A DNA stretch of 33,846 bases from an uncultured Spirochaetaceae bacterium (GTDB taxonomy: Bacteria; Spirochaetota; Spirochaetia; Sphaerochaetales; Sphaerochaetaceae), in assembly GCA_900315435.1 (NCBI GenBank), contig OMYY01000029.1, positions 1-33,846 of the forward strand, read 5' to 3'. Of this stretch, positions 8,429 to 15,740 are shown in pieces. Both the position numbers and the translations under genes were made by a program. The first letter of the stretch is position 1; each line of letters opens with the position of its first letter. A model generated the notes under the pieces. The model worked only from the letters and a program-made list of their open reading frames with translations, did no database searches and was not told the DNA's origin.

Positions 8429-9010
8429 ATGAAAAAAGTTTTTGGTGTGTTCGCAGTCATGGCAATGGGTGCGGCTTTGTTCGCCGCCAATGGTCCCGAG
8501 AATTACGCCGACAATTCGGTGAAGGGCGCAGTTGTGGCGAGCAATATGTCGCTGGATTCGACAGCTACCGTCTATTTGACCTCTTCCGTCGAGTCCTTCC
8601 TGAAGTTCGGCTATACCTTGGAGAAGGTTGACACGGTCGCCACGTTCGAGGACGCCTCGATTTTCAAGGATGGTTCGGACATCGGCGTCGATACGGTTGC
8701 CGATAAGGGCTTGTTCTTCGCATGGGAGACCAATGTGGCCACTTCCAAGAACCCGCTCAAGGTCCGTATCGGGCTGACTCCGTTCTCCAACGCTGAGACG
8801 GGAGAGGAGGTTCCCTACTCGATGGATATCGCAGGCACGGATGTGCGGATCGCATCGGGAAACTCCGTGGACGACTACACGATTGACGGGGACAAGACCG
8901 ACTTGCACGCGAGCAGCCTGCAACTGAAGTTCGGCGATGCGCCGGATTTCTCGAAGGCTTCCGCAGGCAGCTACACGGCCAGCGTCGTCACCACGATCCT
9001 TGCGATTTGA
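8429..9010 (+). CDS. Exported hypothetical protein
   Basis: 193 residues. A clear signal peptide (M-K-K-V-F-G-V-F-A-V-M-A-M-G-A-A-L-F-A) probably ends before A-N-G-P-E-N. The mature protein is rich in Ser, Thr, Asp and Val, has no Cys, and alternates hydrophobic and polar residues as in beta-sandwich surface proteins. The C-terminus ends G-S-Y-T-A-S-V-V-T-T-I-L-A-I, a strand pattern seen at the end of fimbrial-like or coat-like domains. The ribosome site AAAGGA lies about 9 nt upstream. It has its own leader and a terminator downstream, so it is probably a single-gene unit. I do not recognise a named family; periplasmic or surface location is inferred. Confidence 0.75.
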   Translation: MKKVFGVFAVMAMGAALFAANGPENYADNSVKGAVVASNMSLDSTATVYLTSSVESFLKFGYTLEKVDTVATFEDASIFKDGSDIGVDTVADKGLFFAWETNVATSKNPLKVRIGLTPFSNAETGEEVPYSMDIAGTDVRIASGNSVDDYTIDGDKTDLHASSLQLKFGDAPDFSKASAGSYTASVVTTILAI

Positions 9011-9041
9011 ACTTGCTTTCTGGCAAGTAACCGCTGATACT

Positions 9042-9070
9042 GCTCCCTTCCTTTTGGCGGGGAGCTTTTT
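9042..9070 (+). terminator. Rho-independent terminator after the exported protein
   Basis: GCTCCC (9042-9047) pairs with GGGAGC (9060-9065) over a 12-nt loop and is followed directly by five T. It lies 32 nt after the stop at 9010. Confidence 0.65.
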
Positions 9071-9084
9071 GGTGTCTCCATGAT

Positions 9085-9118
9085 CGAGGGTCGCCTCCTT
9101 GCCGGGAAGCAACCCTCG
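9085..9118 (-). terminator. Hairpin at the end of the seven-gene operon
   Basis: Read on the minus strand, CGAGGGTTGC and GCGACCCTCG form a 10-bp stem with one G-U pair and a 14-nt loop, 23 nt after the LarA stop. No T-run follows, so termination may be weak or Rho-assisted. Confidence 0.35.
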
Positions 9119-9141
9119 TCCGATTGTATCGTTTCCTGGGA

Positions 9142-10626
9142 TTATCCGATCACCCGCTCTTCGGCATAGTGTCCGTCGCCCTTCGGGTCGTCGGCCATGC
9201 ACAGGTGCACGCTGGCGCGCTTGAAGGTGAGGGGCAGGGCAAGGATGTTGGGGTTGGGCCCCACATACTTCTTCTCGGCGTCCGCCAGAGCTTCCTCGAA
9301 GGTCGCCCTCGTCTTCAGACCCATGCCGCGGGCATAGCCTGGCTCTTGGGCGCCTACGATGTAGATCGCGCTGGTGTGCATCTCGGCAAGGTGTCCGCAC
9401 GCCATCATCGAGAAGCCGTGGAAGGGATGGAAAGCGTTTCCGTAACGGTACTGCCGGATATACTCCTGGTCGGTGCCGAAGAGTTCCCCATAGCGGTTCA
9501 TGTCGGGCAGCACGTTCATCTGGTCGTGCTGGAACATGTCGTAGAGCTTGCGCAGATACGGCCACAGCTCGTCATGGAAGTATCCGTTGCAGAGGGCGGA
9601 GCAGATGATCACGCAGTGGTCGCTCATTACCCGTTTGAACCGGAGCACCTGCGCGCTGAGAGCCTGCATCATCATGATCGGGTTGGTGCCCATGCCATTG
9701 CCGTAATGGAAGTTCTGGGGCATGCCGAACACCAGGACGTCGTACTTTTTCTTCGCCCAATGGACGTAGGTGCGTTTGTCGGCGACCTCCCAGCTTTTGG
9801 GCATCATCTCCTTGGCATAGCCGCTGAAGATGGCGATCTGGCGGCTCTGCGAGTCAAGGACGGCATCGCAGCAGAAGAACTTCTTGCCCATCCGCTCTTC
9901 CATGTACATGGAGATATGGTTGAACTTGTCCCGCATCAGGCTGTGTCCTGAGACCGGCATGAAGTCCGGCCGGTGCATGACCGCAGGGACATGGTGGCTG
10001 GCAATCGAGCGCCAGTGGGTGATGCCGGTGGCGCTGTGCTTGTACCCGCCACTGTACCCGCCATACGGGTTGCTCTGCACGTGTCCGATCAGGATGGGGA
10101 CGTCCGCCTCAAAGACATACTTGTTCATCAGCACAGGGTCACCATCATGGTCCAGACCGAGGTCGACCAGGTGGTCATAGTCCTCGCTGTCGTGGTTGAT
10201 GATCTGGCCGGAGGGCCAGAACTCGTTGAACAGCTCGTCGCCCAGGATGCGCCTGATCTCGTCCTGCTTGTTCTTCGGGTGCAGGCCGTTGGAACAAATC
10301 AACAGGATATCCTTCTTCTCGACGCCGGCGGCGTAGAGTTCCTGGATGATCAGCTTGATCGAGACCTTGCGGTGGCTGGTGGGCTGCTCGCCTCCCTTGA
10401 CCTTGTCCGGAAAGATGATGACGCACTTGCTTCCCTTGTGGGCAAGTTGGGAAAGCGGCGGCATGCCGATGGGGTTGCGCAGGCTTTTCAGCGTCTCTTC
10501 CTCCAGTCTCTCCTGGGGGATGCATGGCGGATCCTCGACAGTGATGCCGGGGATGAACTCGTCGGTCGTGTCGGGGAGGTCGGCTCCCATCGTTCCGGCT
10601 CCATATTCGAACTCAAAATGCTTCAT
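9142..10626 (-). CDS. LarA-family (DUF2088) nickel-pincer hydroxy-acid racemase/epimerase homologue
   Basis: 494 residues, somewhat longer than lactate racemase. Recognisable LarA features are N-G-L-H-P-K with His116 (aligns with catalytic His108 of Lactobacillus plantarum LarA) and G-G-Y-S-G-G-Y-K with Lys196 (the Lys joined to the NPN cofactor). His212, 16 residues on, matches Ni ligand His200. The position matching the second catalytic His (His174) is Asn186 in an ungapped alignment. Characterised members act on lactate, malate and aldonates such as gluconate, so a sugar-acid or C3-acid 2-epimerase is plausible. The LarB/C/E cofactor genes are not in the window. The start overlaps the upstream TIM-like stop by 4 nt; the ribosome site is AAAGGAG. 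It is the last gene of the operon. Confidence 0.82.
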   Translation of the reverse strand: MKHFEFEYGAGTMGADLPDTTDEFIPGITVEDPPCIPQERLEEETLKSLRNPIGMPPLSQLAHKGSKCVIIFPDKVKGGEQPTSHRKVSIKLIIQELYAAGVEKKDILLICSNGLHPKNKQDEIRRILGDELFNEFWPSGQIINHDSEDYDHLVDLGLDHDGDPVLMNKYVFEADVPILIGHVQSNPYGGYSGGYKHSATGITHWRSIASHHVPAVMHRPDFMPVSGHSLMRDKFNHISMYMEERMGKKFFCCDAVLDSQSRQIAIFSGYAKEMMPKSWEVADKRTYVHWAKKKYDVLVFGMPQNFHYGNGMGTNPIMMMQALSAQVLRFKRVMSDHCVIICSALCNGYFHDELWPYLRKLYDMFQHDQMNVLPDMNRYGELFGTDQEYIRQYRYGNAFHPFHGFSMMACGHLAEMHTSAIYIVGAQEPGYARGMGLKTRATFEEALADAEKKYVGPNPNILALPLTFKRASVHLCMADDPKGDGHYAEERVIG

Positions 10627-11468
10627 TTCGTGACTCCTTTTCCCGTCAGATAGCGATGGACGATGTCTAGGTACTCGTCCGGATAGAACCCGATCTCGCC
10701 TGTGAACCTGGTAAGGGCGATCAATCCTCCGTCGATCTCGTCGATCGAGGAGAGCATGGCGGCGTTGTCCTTCTTCAGTCCCCCGCCGTAGACGACATCG
10801 ATGCCGGGGACCACCTGTTTGACCAGGCGGGCGACCTTGGTGATGTACTCTTTGCCGGCCGGGGTTTTCCCTGGCCCGATCGACCAGACCGGCTCATAGC
10901 CGATGACGACATCTTTGGTGTCGATGCCCTCAAGGCCGATTTCCAGCTGTTCGGACAGCACCGCCTGCCAGTCATCGACCTCCTCGGCCTTCTCGCCGAT
11001 GCAGTAGAGGATCTTCATGCCCCGCTTCTGGGCTTGGCGCATCTCCTGATTGAGGATCTTGTTGACCAGCGTGCGGTCCTGATTGCCCCCCATGGCCAAG
11101 AGCTCGTTCTTGTCGTTCCGTTCCTCGCAGTGGCCGATGATGGTGATGGTGCACCCCAGTGCCGCCATCGCCGATGCTGGGCGGCTGGTGGTGAAGGCTC
11201 CGAAATTCCCGCCTACGGAAACATCTTTCCGGTAGACACCCTGGCACCCGATCTCAAGGGTCCTGCTGCCGCCAAGGACCGCGAGCGCTCCCGGAATCTG
11301 GGACTCGGGATAGAAGTGGGCGAACTCGACATCCTGGTACTGTTCCAAAACGGGAAGGACGGAGGCGACGACCGTCCGTCCATAATCGGATGCCGGTGCG
11401 AGCCGGTTGACACCCCCCATCTCGGGTGGAACGTCGAAACGCTTGAAATTCACATAGATGTGTTGCAT
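10623..11468 (-). CDS. Triosephosphate-isomerase-like protein, divergent
   Basis: 281 residues against about 250 for TpiA. The catalytic trio is kept: Lys9 (N-F-K-R-F where TpiA has N-W-K-M-N), His113 in I-I-G-H-C-E-E-R and Glu192 in G-Y-E-P-V-W-S-I-G-P-G-K-T (loop 6). The phosphate-gripping loops are not kept. Loop 7 reads V-Y-G-G-G-L instead of Y-G-G-S-V, and loop 8 reads G-L-I-A-L-T-R-F-T-G instead of L-V-G-G-A-S-L. Canonical A-F-T-G-E is A-F-T-T-S. It should therefore be an aldose-ketose isomerase for a three- or four-carbon substrate that is perhaps not a simple triose phosphate. It overlaps the genes on both sides by 1-4 nt. Plain TPI activity remains possible. Confidence 0.82.
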   Translation of the reverse strand: MQHIYVNFKRFDVPPEMGGVNRLAPASDYGRTVVASVLPVLEQYQDVEFAHFYPESQIPGALAVLGGSRTLEIGCQGVYRKDVSVGGNFGAFTTSRPASAMAALGCTITIIGHCEERNDKNELLAMGGNQDRTLVNKILNQEMRQAQKRGMKILYCIGEKAEEVDDWQAVLSEQLEIGLEGIDTKDVVIGYEPVWSIGPGKTPAGKEYITKVARLVKQVVPGIDVVYGGGLKKDNAAMLSSIDEIDGGLIALTRFTGEIGFYPDEYLDIVHRYLTGKGVTK

Positions 11469-12625
11469 CAGATACCTTCCTGCTTGTAGTAGTCGGCCAT
11501 TTCCTCAAGGCTTCGCATCCTGACCTTGCTTGCCTTGTCCACGGAACCGAACTGGACGATCAGGGTGCCGACCGCCTCCTTGACTCCGCGTTTGACCCTT
11601 TCCATCAGCTCGGCGACCGCCTCGCTGGGCAGCGTGCCGTACATCATGGTGTCCATCAGGGGCGTCATGTACTGACGGGGATCGAAGAACTTGGGATTGG
11701 CGCTCAGCAAGTCCCAGACCCCTTTGACCGATGGCTCTTGCTGCCGTGCGGTATCCTCGAGGAAATATTCCCGGATGTTGCGGGTCACCGCCAGCCGGAT
11801 GTCGGTGTCGACATTAATCTTGCCGATGCCGAGGTGCGACACCTCGACCAGCTGCTCGATGCTGATGCCGCCGGCGTCCTGGATGTCGCCGCCCAGCTTG
11901 TTGATCGCCTCGACCACGTTCTGGGGGACGGTGGAAGAGCCGTGGGAGACGAGGACACCCTGGATTCCCTCGTGGCGCATGCACTCCTTGATGGCGATGG
12001 CGATTTCCTTGCGGATCTTGGGATTCTTACCCTTGTTCGCTCCATGCTGGGTGCCATAGCTGATTGCCAGAGCATCGACCTTGGTCGCCTTGAGGAAGCG
12101 TATGGCGGTCAGCGGGTTGGTGTAGGTGCTGGTCTCGCTGAAAACGTGGTCCTCGACACCGGCAAGCACGCCGAGTTCCCCTTCGACGGTGACCCCGAGC
12201 GGGTGGGCGTACCTGACCACCTCGCGGGTCAGGGCGATATTGTCTTCCAGCGGCAGGGACGAGCCGTCTATCATGACGCTGGTGTAGCCACCATCAATCG
12301 CGGCCTTGACGCTGTCCAGGTTCCGTCCATGGTCCAGGTGCAGCGCGACCGGGATGGGGACATCCTTGGCAAACTGCTTGACCGCCCGGGCGATGTTCAA
12401 TGCGCCCAACTTCTTGTCCTCGACCGTGGCGTTCTGAAAGTCCTTGCGGCCCCCCATGAAGCCGTTGGCCAGGTCCGCCCCTTGCAGGATAGCGGGAGAA
12501 CGGAAGAGATTGTGGATCTCGATGACTGCCTGGGCTTGCGCGACCGCGTTGACGTTGAACGCGCCCTGGGCGTACGAGTAGGTGTCGGTGGCGTCCAGGA
12601 TGGGACGCATCGGAATAAGACTCAT
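11468..12625 (-). CDS. Class II (zinc) fructose-bisphosphate-type aldolase
   Basis: 385 residues, cytoplasmic. The zinc and catalytic region A-L-H-L-D-H-G lies at about residues 94-100 (Asp98, His99). Further ligands are His194 in S-Y-G-T-Q-H-G and the His of V-L-V-S-H-G-S-S-T. The DHAP-phosphate motif G-K-I-N-V-D-T-D is intact, so a DHAP half-substrate is expected. Length and the tail F-D-P-R-Q-Y-M-T-P resemble the CbbA subgroup rather than the shorter tagatose-bisphosphate aldolases. The start overlaps the NagA stop by 4 nt, with AAGGAG inside the end of nagA. In context it would cleave the ketose phosphate made by the kinase and deaminase of the same operon. Confidence 0.88.
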   Translation of the reverse strand: MSLIPMRPILDATDTYSYAQGAFNVNAVAQAQAVIEIHNLFRSPAILQGADLANGFMGGRKDFQNATVEDKKLGALNIARAVKQFAKDVPIPVALHLDHGRNLDSVKAAIDGGYTSVMIDGSSLPLEDNIALTREVVRYAHPLGVTVEGELGVLAGVEDHVFSETSTYTNPLTAIRFLKATKVDALAISYGTQHGANKGKNPKIRKEIAIAIKECMRHEGIQGVLVSHGSSTVPQNVVEAINKLGGDIQDAGGISIEQLVEVSHLGIGKINVDTDIRLAVTRNIREYFLEDTARQQEPSVKGVWDLLSANPKFFDPRQYMTPLMDTMMYGTLPSEAVAELMERVKRGVKEAVGTLIVQFGSVDKASKVRMRSLEEMADYYKQEGI

Positions 12626-13758
12626 GTGTGCTCCTTGTAGACGATCCGGCCACCGATGATGGTGGCCTTGATGTGTGCTTCTCCATCAACCAACAGCAGG
12701 TCGGCATCCTTGCCTGGCGTGATGGAGCCTTTTGTGTTCCATACCCCGATCAGCTTGGCGGGGTTTTCGGTAAGCAGGGGGACGACCTTCTCCATGGGCG
12801 CTTGGGTGTAGGCCATGATGTTCCTCAGCGCCTGGATGGTGGTCAGCGTGCTGCCTGCGCGTACTCCTTCCGGGGTCTTCGCGTCCCCGTCCTTGACGAT
12901 CACTTCATCCTGTCCGAGCTGGTACTCCCCGTCGGGAAGTCCGGTGGCCATGATGCAGTCGGTGATGGCGACCACCTTGTCCCATCCCTTTGTCTTCAGG
13001 ACGAGGGCGACCGTCGCCGGATGCAGGTGGCGTCCGTCGCAGATGGTCTCGACGTAAATGTCCGAAAGCAGTGCGGCACCGCTGATCGCCGGCCGGTGCA
13101 TGTGGAAGAGGCCCATGGCGTTGAACAGGTGGGTGGTGCTGACCGCGCCTGCCCGGATCGCCCGCATGGCAGTCTCGAAGTCGGCCCCGCTGTGGCCGAT
13201 GGCGAAGGGAATCCGGTCGTGGAAGCGCTCGATCAGGGGGATGGCTCCCTCGACCTCCGGGGCGATGGTCACATACCGCACATTGCCCTTTGCGCACTGG
13301 AGATACTCTTCCAGCAATCCGGCATCACCCTTTTTCAGGCATCTTTCCGGCATGGCCCCCTTGTAAGCGGGGGAGAGAAAGGGACCCTCCAGATGGATGC
13401 CGAGCAGAGTGGCTCCCTTTCGTGCCTTGCCACTTTCGCTTCCCAGCAAGTCGAGCAGCTGCAGGGTCTTCTCATGGGTGTCGGTCATGACGCTGGCAAG
13501 GAACGATGTGGTGCCCACGCTGGCAAAGAAACGGCAGAGGGAATCCAGGCTTTCCTTGGTGATGTGGTTGACGTCGACGTGCATGCCCCCGTGGGTATGG
13601 ATGTCGATGAATCCGGGAAGCGCCCGTAGGCCGCGGGCGTCTATGACGTCGACCCCTTCGAGGTGAGGTGCGATTTCCATGATCTTTCCATCCTGCAGGC
13701 GGATGTCGCTATCGGTGAACTGGTGGTCTCGGTAGACTCGTGCTCCTTTGATGATCAT
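12622..13758 (-). CDS. nagA: N-acetylglucosamine-6-phosphate deacetylase-like amidohydrolase (NagA family)
   Basis: 378 residues of the amidohydrolase superfamily. Metal-site motifs are D-I-H-T-H-G-G (His54, His56), the Glu of L-G-I-H-L-E-G-P-F, the His of A-I-G-H-S-G-A, the His of T-T-H-L-F-N-A-M and catalytic Asp in A-I-T-D-C-I-M-A-T-G. L-S-P-A-Y-K-G-A is the usual NagA continuation. The ATG at 13758 shares its A with the NagB stop (TGATG), so translation is coupled; the much longer open frame upstream is antisense to nothing real and was not used. Expected reaction: removal of acetate from a 2-acetamido sugar (phosphate), giving the substrate of the NagB-like enzyme. Confidence 0.88.
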   Translation of the reverse strand: MIIKGARVYRDHQFTDSDIRLQDGKIMEIAPHLEGVDVIDARGLRALPGFIDIHTHGGMHVDVNHITKESLDSLCRFFASVGTTSFLASVMTDTHEKTLQLLDLLGSESGKARKGATLLGIHLEGPFLSPAYKGAMPERCLKKGDAGLLEEYLQCAKGNVRYVTIAPEVEGAIPLIERFHDRIPFAIGHSGADFETAMRAIRAGAVSTTHLFNAMGLFHMHRPAISGAALLSDIYVETICDGRHLHPATVALVLKTKGWDKVVAITDCIMATGLPDGEYQLGQDEVIVKDGDAKTPEGVRAGSTLTTIQALRNIMAYTQAPMEKVVPLLTENPAKLIGVWNTKGSITPGKDADLLLVDGEAHIKATIIGGRIVYKEHT

Positions 13759-14570
13759 CAGAACGGTCTCTCCGCGGCGACGTCGTTGGCCATGATCACG
13801 CTGTCTGGGTGCCTCTGCAGGAGGGTTACCGGGAATGCTGCCGAGACAGGACCGAAAATGGCCTCTCTGAGCACCGCGCGGTGCCAGGTGCGGAAGACCC
13901 CCAGCACAATCCGTTTCGAGGCGAGAATCTGGCGCATGCCGATGGTCACCGCGTACCGTGGCATCTGGTCGATGGCTCCGCCAAGGGAACCGATGGCGTT
14001 GGCGACGCGGGTCTCCGGCGTCATGGTGACGATGCGGGTCTCGCGCTTGGCAAAGACGGTGGCGCTGGTATGCTCCTCGGCCTCGTTGAAGGCGACGTGG
14101 CCGTTGATGCCGATGCCGCCATAGGTGGCGTCGACTCCTCCAAGTTTGTCGATGGTCCTCTGCACCTTGCCCAGGTCCTTCGGGTCGGGGAAGATCCACT
14201 GGCTGGCGGGAATCCGCAGTTCCTCGTCGATTTTTTCGAAGACATCCCTTTTCATCGCTCCACGGAAGGAGAGCGGATCGGAGGCGGGAATCCATTCCTG
14301 GCTGTCGGTCAGGTATTCGTCCATGTTGAGGAAATGGCACTGCTTCAGACTGATGCGTTCCTGATTCACCAAGTCGACGAAGTAGGGGTACTGTCCGACC
14401 GGTCCGACCGGCAGGATGAAGGTGGTTGCCAGTCCTTTGGCGTTGTGTTCCTTGATGGTGTCGGCCATGTCCCGCGCCATCGCCTGGAAGATAGCCGCGC
14501 TGGAAGGGAAGAGCTTGACGGGAATTTTCCCCTTGGTAAGCGCTTCGCCTGTTGCCTGGTAGTTGATCAT
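13758..14570 (-). CDS. nagB: Glucosamine-6-phosphate deaminase/isomerase-like protein (NagB family)
   Basis: 270 residues. NagB landmarks present are N-M-D-E-Y-L (Asp84, aligning with proton-acceptor Asp72) and G-I-G-I-N-G-H-V-A-F-N-E (His158, Glu163). Two differences stand out. The Asp of the usual D-G-H is Asn156, which occurs in some NagB relatives of unproven function. The phosphate-binding T-G-x-T-P near residue 55 is replaced by L-P-V-G-P-V-G-Q-Y-P-Y-F. An aldose-ketose deaminating isomerase of an amino sugar is likely; GlcN-6-P as the substrate is not certain. It starts 15 nt after the kinase stop, with AAGGAG 9 nt upstream. Confidence 0.82.
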   Translation of the reverse strand: MINYQATGEALTKGKIPVKLFPSSAAIFQAMARDMADTIKEHNAKGLATTFILPVGPVGQYPYFVDLVNQERISLKQCHFLNMDEYLTDSQEWIPASDPLSFRGAMKRDVFEKIDEELRIPASQWIFPDPKDLGKVQRTIDKLGGVDATYGGIGINGHVAFNEAEEHTSATVFAKRETRIVTMTPETRVANAIGSLGGAIDQMPRYAVTIGMRQILASKRIVLGVFRTWHRAVLREAIFGPVSAAFPVTLLQRHPDSVIMANDVAAERPF

Positions 14571-14585
14571 AGGTTGACTCCTTGT

Positions 14586-15740
14586 TTATGTGTTGAGAAA
14601 CGAAATGAAGGACCCGAGGTCGTCCCCCACCAGAGGCCTGAGCCATTGGGTGAAGGCATCGCTCACGTCGTAATGCTCGCCATCGAGATACGCCTTGGGG
14701 AGCGTCTTCGCCTGCAGTACGGCGTCTTCGATGGGAATCAGGTCGATGCTTGTCCGGTAGGGCTCGGTGGAGAGCCGGGTAATCGTGCTCATCCACCCGC
14801 TTTTGCCCGCAAGAAGCGCCTCTACCGAAGCCCGACCGCAGCCAATCGCCTCCATGCGGTCTACGTCGCTCGCCCAGCGTACCGAGGCGCGGCCGAGGAT
14901 GCCTGGCTTCTCGCTGCGGCTCTTGATGCCGAGGCGGCGGGTGACCAGCTGGGACAGGTGGGCCGAGACATCCCCGAAATAGACGCTGCGTCCGGTCTGG
15001 AAGACTGGCTCGACAATCGGTTTGCCATCGGCATAGCGCAACCCTTCGCTGGCAACGACGACCACACCCTTCTTCTCGTCATACAAGTCCTGCACGCGGC
15101 TGAGGAATCGTTCTTCCTCGAAGGGGGTCTCCGGACAGAGGATCATGTCGGGACCGTCGCCCCTCTCCGTCCGCGCCAATGCGCTGCTGGCGGTGATCCA
15201 GCCGGCATCCCGCCCGAAGGCCTCGATGACGACGACATGGATGGAAAGTCCCTTCACGTCCTGGTCGACCTCACGGACCGAGCCGGCAAGATAGCGCGCG
15301 GCCGAGCCATAGCCGGGGGCGTGGTCGGTTCCCGAGAGGTCGTTGTCCATCGTCTTTGGGATGCCATCCACCAGGATCCCGCATGCCTTTCCGGCTTTGG
15401 CCAGCTTGCGCGTCGTGTCCATCGTCCCGTTTCCTCCTGTCAGGAGGATGTCGGTCACGCCCATTCCCTGGAACGTGTTGACAAGCTTCACGTAACCTTC
15501 CTCGTCGATCGGGGTCCTTCCCGTGCCGATTGCCGAGCCAGGAGTGTAGGGCAGCAGGGCCAGCTTGGTTTCCGGTACTTCGCTCAGGTCGATGAAGGAA
15601 CCGCTGGCGATTCCCCGCCGGCAGGCGAGAATCCGGGAGAAGGCGCCGCTCTCCCGGGCCTGCTCAATCGCTCCGTAGAGCGAGGCGTTGATGACGGCGG
15701 TCGGACCCCCGCCATGGGCGATCAGGAGCGTGCGTTTCAT
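14586..15740 (-). CDS. 6-phosphofructokinase-like kinase, long PPi-PFK subgroup with ATP-type Gly
   Basis: 384 residues. It opens M-K-R-T-L-L-I-A-H-G-G-G-P-T-A-V-I-N-A-S. The phosphoryl-donor site reads G-G-N104-G105-T-M-D-T; members of this long subgroup normally carry G-G-N-D-S-M-D-T, where the Asp favours pyrophosphate, and Gly there is the ATP-type residue. P-K-T-M-D-N-D (about 128-134) holds the catalytic Asp and the Lys seen in this subgroup. E-A-F-G-R-D-A-G-W replaces the usual M-G-R, and G-I-L-G-R-A-S stands where G-Y-L-Q-R-S is usual. The ATG overlaps the LacI stop (ATGA), with AAGGAGG upstream. It presumably phosphorylates a ketose at C1 before the aldolase; whether the substrate is fructose-6-phosphate is open. 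Confidence 0.83.
   Translation of the reverse strand: MKRTLLIAHGGGPTAVINASLYGAIEQARESGAFSRILACRRGIASGSFIDLSEVPETKLALLPYTPGSAIGTGRTPIDEEGYVKLVNTFQGMGVTDILLTGGNGTMDTTRKLAKAGKACGILVDGIPKTMDNDLSGTDHAPGYGSAARYLAGSVREVDQDVKGLSIHVVVIEAFGRDAGWITASSALARTERGDGPDMILCPETPFEEERFLSRVQDLYDEKKGVVVVASEGLRYADGKPIVEPVFQTGRSVYFGDVSAHLSQLVTRRLGIKSRSEKPGILGRASVRWASDVDRMEAIGCGRASVEALLAGKSGWMSTITRLSTEPYRTSIDLIPIEDAVLQAKTLPKAYLDGEHYDVSDAFTQWLRPLVGDDLGSFISFLNT

Noticed and set aside
13759..14796. A long minus-strand open frame continuing upstream of NagA
   Set aside because: It overlaps NagB in another frame, has low-complexity Arg, His and Gln-rich translation with no family features, and NagA starts cleanly at 13758 behind the NagB stop.
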